DNA from: Candidatus Omnitrophota bacterium
GTDB taxonomy: Bacteria > Omnitrophota > Gorgyraeia > Tantalellales > Tantalellaceae
Direction: 5' to 3'
DNA: 41,405 nt
NCBI GenBank assembly: GCA_015231405.1
Contig: JADGBR010000030.1
Span: forward strand, 480 to 41,884
The translations under genes were made by a program, and so were the position numbers. Every line of letters starts with the position of its first letter. Position 1 is the first letter of the stretch. The notes below the pieces were generated by a model. That model saw only the letters and a list, made by a program, of their open reading frames with translations, was not told the DNA's origin and did not search any database. This document shows positions 8,210 to 15,207 of this stretch, one piece after another.

Positions 8210-9406
8210 ATGGACCTTAAAATGAAAACCCTTGAAGAATCGGAACTCAGATACCGCAGGCTGTTCGAGTCGGCCAAGGACGGGATACTTATCCTGGATT
8301 ATGAGACGGGTATCATCCTGGATGTTAACCAGTTCCTGTTGGACCTCCTGGGATACTCAAGGGCCGATCTTTACGCGAAATATCTCTGGGAGGTCGGGGC
8401 TTTTAAGGATGTCCTGGAGTCTCAGAGCAAGTTCCTGGAATTGAAGAGAAAGGAATATGTCCGTTACGATGACCTACCGCTGGAAAAGAAGAACGGTCAA
8501 AAAGCGGCGGTCGAGTTCGTGAGCAACGTATATCTCGTAAATAACGAGAAGACCATCCAGTGCAATATCCGCGACATTACAGCGCGAAAGCACGCCGAAG
8601 AGAAACTCAAGGAAGCTAAGGCTATCGCCGAGCAGGTCACCGCCTCAAAGTCCGAATTTCTGATGAATATATCGCATGACATACGTACGCCGATGACAGT
8701 AATAAGCGGGTGCGCCGACCTTTTGATGAAAACGGCCCTCACCAAGGACCAGGCGAAGTACTGCATGATGATAAAGACTAAAGTCGGCGACCTTCTGAGT
8801 CTCGTGGAGGGCATCATCGATATCTCCGCGGTCGAAAAAGGGAAAGTCCGCATAGAAGAAAACCCGTTCAATATCCGGGACATAACGAAAGATATCAAGG
8901 AAACGTGCGAGATGCAGATAGCCGATAAAAATATCGGATTTGAATGCAACATCAAAGAAAATGTGCCCGAAAAGTTATTAGGCGACCCGATGCGTTTAAA
9001 ACAGATATTGGAGAACCTTTGCGGGAACGCCGTGAAATATACGGATGAAGGTAAAATAACGCTTACTATAAGCGCCGGAGACAAGGAGCTTGAAGGAGGA
9101 TCCCGGCTTCTCCATTTCGAGGTGGAGGATACAGGGCGCGGGATCTTAGAGGAACAGCTTCCGCATATTTTTGAGCCTTACACAAGATTTTATAAGCTGG
9201 GGCAAAAGATCAAAGGCGTCGGGCTTGGATTGCATATAGTAAAAACGCTCGTGAAAGAGATGGGCGGCGATGTCGCGGTCGGGTCCCTCTCGGGCAAGGG
9301 CAGTAAATTTTCGTTCGATATTAAAATGAGATCTCCGGGCGATAAGGCTAACGGAGATAGTGGTCCTATAGTAAGTAACTGTAAAAATGATCTAGCATCC
9401 GTGTAA
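8210..9406 (+). CDS. PAS-domain sensor histidine kinase, stand-alone
   Basis: This 398-residue soluble kinase has a PAS domain (about 10-125, with LFESAKDGILILD and DITARKHAEEKL at its ends), a phosphoacceptor domain with H156 in FLMNISHDIRTPM, and a HATPase domain with N-box NLCGNAVKYT, G1 DTGRGI and G2 GVGLGL. No transmembrane helix is seen. The start at 8210 is favoured by GGAAGGCGGTGAG just upstream. The ATG at 8186 lacks such a site. No response regulator follows it. It lies just upstream of the sigma-54-type promoter of the exopolysaccharide cluster, so it could act on an enhancer-binding regulator encoded elsewhere. That role is speculation. Confidence 0.88.
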   Translation: MDLKMKTLEESELRYRRLFESAKDGILILDYETGIILDVNQFLLDLLGYSRADLYAKYLWEVGAFKDVLESQSKFLELKRKEYVRYDDLPLEKKNGQKAAVEFVSNVYLVNNEKTIQCNIRDITARKHAEEKLKEAKAIAEQVTASKSEFLMNISHDIRTPMTVISGCADLLMKTALTKDQAKYCMMIKTKVGDLLSLVEGIIDISAVEKGKVRIEENPFNIRDITKDIKETCEMQIADKNIGFECNIKENVPEKLLGDPMRLKQILENLCGNAVKYTDEGKITLTISAGDKELEGGSRLLHFEVEDTGRGILEEQLPHIFEPYTRFYKLGQKIKGVGLGLHIVKTLVKEMGGDVAVGSLSGKGSKFSFDIKMRSPGDKANGDSGPIVSNCKNDLASV

Positions 9407-9506
9407 ACTGACTTATAAAGGTCGTTTTTTCAGTGCCTCCTCCCCCTTCCGGCCCCCCCCGGGAGGGGGATTATGGGGGTTCGTGATCGGTCCTGTAAGC
9501 TACGTT

Positions 9507-9562
9507 AGAATCCAGAATCCAGAATCCAGAATTCAGAATTCAGAATCCAGAATCCAGAATTC
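9507..9562. repeat. Eight tandem 7-bp units (AGAATYC)
   Basis: Eight consecutive 7-base units occur without interruption: five read AGAATCC and three read AGAATTC. The array lies about 180 bases upstream of the sigma-54 promoter. It is in no gene. Such short arrays are prone to slippage and could vary in copy number between strains, changing spacing to upstream sites. Confidence 0.9.
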
Positions 9563-9738
9563 GGGATTGTGGGGTGGGTGGGACAGAATATTGGACAGTT
9601 GATCCGGAATTATGGACATTGTCGCTGGTTCGGGGACGAGGAGAGGGATATGGGGTCAATTAAATCGGTCTATGCAAGAGAAGCGTTCATAACCAGTTGC
9701 GTTGTCGGTCCAGCGGATATTTCCGGGATAGCAGGATC

Positions 9739-9756
9739 TTGGCACGAATGTTGCTT
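9739..9756 (+). promoter_or_regulatory. Sigma-54 (-24/-12) promoter
   Basis: The sequence TTGGCACGAATGTTGCTT matches the RpoN consensus TGGCACG-N4-TTGCW at every position, with GG (9741-9742) and GC (9753-9754) ten bases apart. Transcription should start near 9766, giving a leader of about 75 bases to the ATG at 9841. Sigma-54 promoters need an enhancer-binding ATPase. None is encoded in this window. Known exosortase exopolysaccharide loci often carry a sigma-54-dependent regulator pair (PrsK/PrsR), which fits this placement. Confidence 0.88.
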
Positions 9757-9840
9757 GTGTAGGTAAGTGTATGCTTGACCTGGTGTGTCGTTGATAGATA
9801 GGGTTAGGGAAAAGCGGGTTCTAAAACAAGGAGACTTAAG

Positions 9841-10839
9841 ATGAACGATAGGTTAACGATCGCTGATGTAGCGGAGTCTTTGAAGGTGACGCCCCGGACG
9901 ATAATGCGGTGGGAGAAAACGGAAAAGATCAAAAGATCGAAAAGGGATTGGCGGGGCTGGAGGTTCTATAGCCGTGAAGATCTGGACGAGATAAGGAAGT
10001 TTTATGAAGGGACATATGAGAGCGGAAGGGATAGTAAAGCGGCCAACGGGAACATATTCAGGAATAAATTCTTAATGGCGGTCATATTGGCGAACATGTG
10101 TTTTTACGGTCCTATCTCTATGGACGCGGCAACGACAAATTTCGCGGCCAATCGGGGGGTGAAGGAGGCTCCGGGAATGGTAGATATTGTGCTGGCGGAC
10201 CTGCCGGCGGTCAATACACCCCAGACCGCGGTGTCCGAATCGCTCAAATATACGCTCGGGGCTAACGATGTCGTATCCATCGAGGTCAGGAGGCATCCGG
10301 AATTCGAAGGCCAGTACCAGGTTAACTCAGAGGGGAAAATAGGTTACAAATACGTCGGTGACATTATTGTTGCCGGGCTTACTAAAAACCAGCTGAAGGA
10401 CCGGCTGACCGAAGTCCTGTCGGCTTATCTGGTGAACCCCGAAGTGGATGTCCAGATCGTGGCTTATTTAAGTAAGGTCGTTTACGTGGTAGGAGATGTT
10501 ATGAACCCGGGAAAATTCTATATGCGGGGCGACACGATCCTTGTAAGGGAAGCGCTCGTGCAGGCCGGGCTCCCAACGCAGGCGGCTTCGTTACACAAAT
10601 GCCGGCTGATAACCCCTGACCAGCTCGGAGAGAACAATTTTCAGCTGGTCGACGTGCACAAGCTGCTTTACGAAGGTGACCTGAAATACAACATGGTCAT
10701 GAAGCCGGGCGATGTTCTGTATGTCCCCGCTACGCTCATAGCGTCAGTTATACGGGTTATTTCGCCTGTGACCAATGTGGTAAGCCAGGCCAGCGGTTCG
10801 GCTGTGCAGGGTGCCGCCGTTGCGGCTATGGCGCTGTAA
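9841..10839 (+). CDS. MerR-like HTH domain fused to Wza-like polysaccharide export protein
   Basis: The 332-residue protein begins with a MerR-type winged helix-turn-helix (about 5-57): IADVAESLKVTPRTIMRWEK, then a wing around RGWRFYSREDLDEI. A basic segment (R74, K76) and a hydrophobic stretch (77-92) follow and look like a signal sequence or membrane anchor. Residues 135-215 form a polysaccharide export domain (LGANDVVSIEV, SEGKIGYKYVGDI), followed by an SLBB-like domain (213-300, VVYVVGDVMNPGKF, MKPGDVLYVP). The C-terminus is hydrophobic and small-residue rich. Wza proteins form the outer-membrane export channel; a DNA-binding domain ahead of one is unusual. An internal ATG at 10075 (residue 79) could give a form without the HTH. 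It is first in the cluster, behind the sigma-54 promoter. Confidence 0.88.
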   Translation: MNDRLTIADVAESLKVTPRTIMRWEKTEKIKRSKRDWRGWRFYSREDLDEIRKFYEGTYESGRDSKAANGNIFRNKFLMAVILANMCFYGPISMDAATTNFAANRGVKEAPGMVDIVLADLPAVNTPQTAVSESLKYTLGANDVVSIEVRRHPEFEGQYQVNSEGKIGYKYVGDIIVAGLTKNQLKDRLTEVLSAYLVNPEVDVQIVAYLSKVVYVVGDVMNPGKFYMRGDTILVREALVQAGLPTQAASLHKCRLITPDQLGENNFQLVDVHKLLYEGDLKYNMVMKPGDVLYVPATLIASVIRVISPVTNVVSQASGSAVQGAAVAAMAL

Positions 10840-10870
10840 TAAGGTACTTATCGAATCCAAGGAGAATGAG

Positions 10871-12187
10871 ATGGAACAAGAAACAAAAATCCCAAAAAGC
10901 CCGATAGATTACCTGAAACTGTTCTTTCACAGAAAATGGCTGATCATAGTCCCGACGGTGATCGGTATCGTCGGGGGTCTGGCGGCCGGGAACATGCTGC
11001 CAAAACAGTACGAATCATCCACCCTTATTCTTGTTGAAGAAGGCCGGGTCATAAACCCGCTTATCGAGGGTCTGGCGGTTTCCACGAGCGTGGCCCAGCG
11101 CCTTAATGTCCTAAGGGAGCAGATCCTGGGGTGGGACAGGCTGAACCAGCTGATCAAGAAACTCGACCTCGCGAAAGGCGTTTGGGACCAGCGCGGATTT
11201 GAAGCCCTGGTCAAGAGATTGAGGAGATACATACAGGTGACGCGATACGGGCAGAACATCGTGCGTATATCATATGTCGGCAAGGACGCGACCGAATCGA
11301 TGAACATCGTTAAGACCATTACCGATATATTCATCGCCGAGAACCTGAAACAGCAGAGCGGTGAAACGGATAACGCCATATCTTTCATAAACGACCAGCT
11401 GGCGCTTTATGAGAAAAAGCTCAAACAATCCGAAATATCCGCGATGGAGGAGGTGCTCAAGAAACTTCTCGTGGATTCGACTGACGCCCATCCGATGGTC
11501 ATAGATCTGAGGGGCAAAATAAACGCGGCGAAATCCGACCTGGAACAGGGCAAATACACGATCGGGTCGGCGGATAAAACAAAGAACAGCGAGGAGATGA
11601 AAGAGCTTAAGGAAGAACTCGCGGGAATAAGAGATGAGCTTAACACTTCCAGCCTGGACGCCGATAAAGGCGGAGAGAACCGTACAAAGCTCTCGGATGC
11701 CGCGAACGGCAAGTTATACAAATTACTTCTGCTCGAGCGCGTCCAGAAGGTAACGTCCGAAGACGACGCCGGAGTTAATAAGAAATTGTACAATGCACTT
11801 CTCGAGCGGCTTGAGACCGCGAAGATCACGCAGCAGCTCGAAGCGTCAAAAGACGGGACGCGGTACACCATACTCGACCCGGCGCGCCTCCCTCTTACTC
11901 CGATAAAGCCGAATAAGCTCTATGTCCTCATATTCGGGATATTCATGGGGATGTGCGGAGGGTTCGCGCTGGTCCTGGCGGTCGAGATGCTGGACCATTC
12001 ATTTCTCGGGGTAGATGAGGCCAGGGAAAGTCTGGGGATGTATCTTCTGGGGGCTATCCCGAAGATAATCACCGAGAAGGATATTAAAGCCCAAAGGCTC
12101 AGAAAGATCAAGGTAGCCAGCGTTTCGATCCTTACCACCGGAGTGCTTCTAGTCGCTATCATATACAACGTCTTACTGGGAGGATAG
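10871..12187 (+). CDS. Wzz-type chain length determinant protein
   Basis: This 438-residue inner-membrane protein has a first helix at about 23-42, a long periplasmic coiled-coil region and a second helix at about 350-372, preceded by the proline-rich LPLTPIKPNKL typical of Wzz/GNVR proteins. A third hydrophobic segment ends the protein (420-438). Such proteins control polysaccharide chain length and pair with a cytoplasmic tyrosine kinase, which is encoded two genes on. The start at 10871 follows AAGGAGA. A longer in-frame ATG at 10811 overlaps the previous gene and adds no family sequence. Gene order (exporter, Wzz, ExeA-like ATPase, kinase) is that of exosortase-A exopolysaccharide loci. 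Confidence 0.92.
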   Translation: MEQETKIPKSPIDYLKLFFHRKWLIIVPTVIGIVGGLAAGNMLPKQYESSTLILVEEGRVINPLIEGLAVSTSVAQRLNVLREQILGWDRLNQLIKKLDLAKGVWDQRGFEALVKRLRRYIQVTRYGQNIVRISYVGKDATESMNIVKTITDIFIAENLKQQSGETDNAISFINDQLALYEKKLKQSEISAMEEVLKKLLVDSTDAHPMVIDLRGKINAAKSDLEQGKYTIGSADKTKNSEEMKELKEELAGIRDELNTSSLDADKGGENRTKLSDAANGKLYKLLLLERVQKVTSEDDAGVNKKLYNALLERLETAKITQQLEASKDGTRYTILDPARLPLTPIKPNKLYVLIFGIFMGMCGGFALVLAVEMLDHSFLGVDEARESLGMYLLGAIPKIITEKDIKAQRLRKIKVASVSILTTGVLLVAIIYNVLLGG

Positions 12188-12190
12188 AAG

Positions 12191-13027
12191 ATGTACGATA
12201 AATATTACGGCCTGGATGAAAAACCGTTCAATCTGACGCCTGATTCGAGGTATTTCTTCCATAGCTTGAAGCATGAAGAAGCCCTTAACCGCCTTTTGCT
12301 GGCGATAAGCGAAAGGAACGGTTTCGCCGTCATTACGGGTGAGATAGGCTCCGGGAAAACGACAGTCCTTAGAACCCTTCTAAGCAAGCTTAACCGGGAA
12401 ACGAAGGTGGCGCTGGTCATGAACACCTATCTCTCGAAAAAAGAACTGCTGACGACGATACTTGAGGACCTGGGCGTCGAGTACACGTCGCTATCCAAGA
12501 CGCATCTTTTGAGGGCGCTTAACGACTATCTGGTCGCGCAGGCGGCGCTCGGCGTGAATGTCGTACTTATGATCGATGAGGCCCAGAACCTGGCGCCTAC
12601 GGTCCTTGAGGAAGTGAGGATGCTTTCCAATATGGAGACCGAGGAGGAGAAACTGATACAGATAATACTTGTGGGTCAGCCCGAGCTCCGAAAGAAGCTT
12701 TTGCGCCCCGGGCTCGAGCAGTTCAGCCAAAGAGTGGTGTTCTATTATCATCTCGGGTCATTGGACTATGACGAAACGAAACGGTATATAAGCCATAGGC
12801 TGGAAAGGTCCGGGAGGAAAGGCGATGACCTGTTCTCCGAGGAAGCCATTGAGGAGATATACGCCTATTCGAACGGCATCCCGAGACTCATCAATATCGT
12901 CTGTCACAATTCGCTAATAACGGGTCTTGTCAGGGACGCGGACAGTATTACAGGGAGTATCGTCCGGGAAACGACCGGCGAGCTGATACACAATAGAAAT
13001 TCGATGCACGCGGAAAAAATATGCTAG
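12191..13027 (+). CDS. ExeA-like AAA ATPase of the exosortase exopolysaccharide locus
   Basis: This 278-residue P-loop ATPase opens with the family motif MYDKYYGLDEKPFNLTPD, has Walker A GEIGSGKT (50-57) and Walker B LMIDEAQ with D129/E130. A VGQPEL segment follows, and the C-terminal helical lid contains NGIPRLINIVC. ExeA-type ATPases of this length are a marker of XrtA/PEP-CTERM loci, where they sit between the chain-length protein and the tyrosine kinase, exactly as here. The precise role is not established in the family; energising assembly of the export complex is a common suggestion. It begins three bases after the Wzz stop. It lacks the C-terminal peptidoglycan-binding extension of longer ExeA proteins. 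Confidence 0.92.
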   Translation: MYDKYYGLDEKPFNLTPDSRYFFHSLKHEEALNRLLLAISERNGFAVITGEIGSGKTTVLRTLLSKLNRETKVALVMNTYLSKKELLTTILEDLGVEYTSLSKTHLLRALNDYLVAQAALGVNVVLMIDEAQNLAPTVLEEVRMLSNMETEEEKLIQIILVGQPELRKKLLRPGLEQFSQRVVFYYHLGSLDYDETKRYISHRLERSGRKGDDLFSEEAIEEIYAYSNGIPRLINIVCHNSLITGLVRDADSITGSIVRETTGELIHNRNSMHAEKIC

Positions 13028-13058
13028 AAGCCGGAAGGCCTAAACCGAGGAGAGTTGA

Positions 13059-13904
13059 ATGGGAAGGATAACGGAAGCTCTAAGAAAAGTATCCGACGAA
13101 CGCGTGGAAAAGATAAAAAAAAGACCGGCTCCGGCTTATGTGGCGAAAAGGTTAGACGGAGCGGCCATAGAGGAGCACGTCGTGACTTTTCACGACCCGA
13201 TGTCGCCTATATCCGAACAGTATAATATGCTCCGGACGAATATACAGCAGCTGAAAAAATCCAAGCGGCATAAAACGTTCATCATAACTAGCTCAAGGGA
13301 CGGCGAAGGGAAAACGGTCACTTCGACGAACCTGGCCATAGCTATGGCCAGGGACAGTGATAACGGTTCGGTGCTTTTAGTGGACGCGGATATGAGAAGA
13401 GGTAAAGCCGCCGAGTATCTGGGGATAGCTGCGAGCCCCGGTCTCGCCGAACTATTGTCGGGGAAAGCGGACTTAGGCGACGTCATAATAACACCGGGCG
13501 TTGCCGATCTCGAGGTCGTCGTTTCGGGGAAGACGCCGAAAAATCCATCGGAGCTCCTGAATTCGAAAAAGATGAAAGATGTTATGGCCGCTTTCAAGTC
13601 AAGGTATGACTACATCATAATCGATACGCCTCCCGTCATGTCGGTCGCGGACGCCTGTATCCTAGGGCCTATGGCCGACGGGGTCATACTTGTCGTCCAG
13701 GCCGGAAGGACCCAGCGGGACATGGTAAAGAACTCCGAAAAGAAGGTAAAGCAGGCCGGGGGGGAGATAGCGGGTTTTGTTATGACAAAAACAGAGTACC
13801 ATCTGCCGGGATACTTATCCAGGTATATGCAGCAGTACGACAGCTACTACGCTTATCACGAATACAAACGGAACGGTACAAACCACAAGGAGAGTGCGGC
13901 ATGA
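13059..13904 (+). CDS. Polysaccharide tyrosine autokinase (BY-kinase)
   Basis: This 281-residue cytoplasmic kinase of the CpsD/Wzc-C family has Walker A SSRDGEGKT with K85, Walker A' LLVDADMRR, Walker B IIIDTPPV and a C-terminal tyrosine cluster (YMQQYDSYYAYHEY, six tyrosines) for autophosphorylation. It should pair with the Wzz protein two genes upstream, which carries the membrane part, and cycle phosphorylation to tune polymer length and export. An N-terminal region of about 55 residues links it to the membrane partner. AGGAGAG precedes the ATG. Its stop overlaps the following PEP-CTERM gene by four bases. Confidence 0.93.
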   Translation: MGRITEALRKVSDERVEKIKKRPAPAYVAKRLDGAAIEEHVVTFHDPMSPISEQYNMLRTNIQQLKKSKRHKTFIITSSRDGEGKTVTSTNLAIAMARDSDNGSVLLVDADMRRGKAAEYLGIAASPGLAELLSGKADLGDVIITPGVADLEVVVSGKTPKNPSELLNSKKMKDVMAAFKSRYDYIIIDTPPVMSVADACILGPMADGVILVVQAGRTQRDMVKNSEKKVKQAGGEIAGFVMTKTEYHLPGYLSRYMQQYDSYYAYHEYKRNGTNHKESAA

Positions 13905-14167
13905 AGTACAAAATGATCCTAACTTTAACGGCGGTCGTCCTGTTGACGATCATGTCTACCGGGTGCCAGCTTGGCGGTTCAGGCGGTTCAGGCGGTTCGG
14001 GTTTCTCGGGTTCGGGAGACGGCGGTTCCGCAGGCGGGTCGGTAAGCGGCGCAGGTTCAGGCGGCATCGGGTCGTCTAACGTTCCGCACAACCCGGAGCC
14101 GGCGACTATGGCTCTTGTCGGTATAGGTGTGGCGGGATACGCCTGGTATAGGAGAAGGAAAAAATAG
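13901..14167 (+). CDS. Small Gly/Ser-rich PEP-CTERM protein with possible lipobox
   Basis: This 88-residue secreted protein has an N-terminal signal sequence ending STGC (Cys22), a Gly/Ser-rich centre built from 9-base repeats (residues 25-60), and a textbook PEP-CTERM signal: Pro65-Glu66-Pro67, a hydrophobic segment ALVGIGVAG and a terminal RRRKK. It is therefore a predicted substrate of the exosortase at 32040. STGC differs from a strict lipobox at -3, so lipidation is uncertain. If lipidated, it would carry two membrane-targeting signals. AAGGAGA precedes the ATG and it overlaps the kinase stop by ATGA. Long frames on other strands here are shadows of the repetitive Gly/Ser sequence. Confidence 0.87.
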   Translation: MKYKMILTLTAVVLLTIMSTGCQLGGSGGSGGSGFSGSGDGGSAGGSVSGAGSGGIGSSNVPHNPEPATMALVGIGVAGYAWYRRRKK

Positions 14168-14208
14168 GCGTAGGGGCAATGTCACGGTCATAAAAAATGG
14201 AGGAAAAA

Positions 14209-15207
14209 ATGCGCGGCAAAGAAAAGATCTTAATAACCGGCGGCGCGGGTTTCATAGGTTCGCATTTGGCGGACGCGCTGATAAAGGAAGGGCACAAAGT
14301 TAACGTTATAGACGACTTGTCCACGGGTAGTATGGAAAATGTCGCCGGGCTGATGGACAACGAGAACTTCAGCTTCACTCATGGAACGATCATGGACGAG
14401 CTGACGATGGAAAAGCTCGCCGAGTGGGCGGACACGATCTACCATCTCGCGGCCGCGGTAGGGGTGAAATACGTCCTGGATAATCCGCTTAAAAGCATGG
14501 AAGTGAACGTTAAAGGAACGGAGATAGTTCTGGAGCTGGCCGCGAGGAATAGAAAAAAAGTACTTCTCGCTTCCACATCCGAAGTTTATGGAAAGAACAC
14601 GAGCTCTGTTTTTACGGAGACGGCGGATATAGTACTGGGCGCGACGAAGACCACGCGCTGGAGCTACGCGTGCGCGAAAGCGCTGGATGAGTTTTTAGGG
14701 CTTGCTTACGCCCGGGAGAAAGCCCTTCCCGTGGTAATAGTCCGCTTCTTTAACACGGTCGGGCCGAGGCAGACAGGAAGATACGGTATGGTCATCCCGC
14801 GATTTGTCAGTAACGCCCTCTTTGATCTTCCGATACCTGTTCACGGGGACGGAAAACAGACACGGAGTTTTACGTATGTCGGCGACGTCGTCAGAGGGAT
14901 CATGGGCCTCGTAAATGATCCGAAAGCCGTAGGCGAAGTTTTCAACATCGGGAATCCGGAAGGAATTACGATAGAAGATCTCGCCATAAAGATCAAAAAG
15001 ATGACAGGGTCAAGATCGGATATAGTCAAAATACCTTACGCTCAGGCTTACGGGGAAGGGTTCGAGGATATGCGTTACCGCGTACCGGATATAAGTAAGA
15101 TCCATGAACTTACCGGCTTCGCGCCCAGAATTTCGCTGGATGAGATATTGGAGCGGGTAATAGAATTTGCCAGGGCCTCAATGCTTGTAGGGACGGGGAA
15201 AAAGTGA
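14209..15207 (+). CDS. NAD-dependent nucleotide-sugar epimerase/dehydratase
   Basis: This extended short-chain dehydrogenase (332 residues) has the Rossmann motif GGAGFIG near the N-terminus, a STSEVYG active-site segment, the catalytic YXXXK as YACAK, and RFFNTVGPRQ plus the IGNPE motif typical of sugar-nucleotide enzymes. The closest pattern is that of UDP-glucuronate decarboxylase, UDP-glucose 4-epimerase or dTDP-glucose dehydratase types; the substrate cannot be decided by eye. It should supply an activated sugar to the nearby transferases. The start at 14209 has GGAGG five bases upstream. An ATG at 14197 is an alternative but has no such site. It ends in a GTGA overlap with the next gene. 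Confidence 0.9.
   Translation: MRGKEKILITGGAGFIGSHLADALIKEGHKVNVIDDLSTGSMENVAGLMDNENFSFTHGTIMDELTMEKLAEWADTIYHLAAAVGVKYVLDNPLKSMEVNVKGTEIVLELAARNRKKVLLASTSEVYGKNTSSVFTETADIVLGATKTTRWSYACAKALDEFLGLAYAREKALPVVIVRFFNTVGPRQTGRYGMVIPRFVSNALFDLPIPVHGDGKQTRSFTYVGDVVRGIMGLVNDPKAVGEVFNIGNPEGITIEDLAIKIKKMTGSRSDIVKIPYAQAYGEGFEDMRYRVPDISKIHELTGFAPRISLDEILERVIEFARASMLVGTGKK

Larger units (their letters stand above)
9407..9840. other. Intergenic regulatory region before the exopolysaccharide cluster
   Basis: This 434-base gap has no convincing gene. It holds, in order, a GC-rich imperfect hairpin (arms TCCCCCT 9441-9447 and AGGGGGA 9464-9470 around a run of eight C), a 7-bp tandem repeat, two TGGACA hexamers at 9592 and 9613 exactly 21 bases apart with a related GGACA at 9581, the sigma-54 promoter, and a leader of about 75 bases. 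The leader ends in the ribosome-binding site AAGGAG. The hairpin lacks a following T tract, so it is not called a terminator. Confidence 0.6.

Noticed and set aside
9437-9480. GC-rich hairpin as a terminator for the kinase gene
   Set aside because: The stem is only seven base pairs and no T tract follows it on the plus strand.
9569-9766. 65-residue plus-strand frame in the intergenic region
   Set aside because: It has no ribosome-binding site or recognisable features and covers the sigma-54 promoter and the upstream repeats.
10811-10870. Twenty-codon extension at the start of the Wzz gene
   Set aside because: It overlaps the previous gene and lacks family sequence; the ATG at 10871 has AAGGAGA.
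13780-14091. Proline-rich minus-strand frame and arginine-rich plus-strand frame
   Set aside because: Both are alternative readings of the Gly/Ser repeat in the small PEP-CTERM gene.
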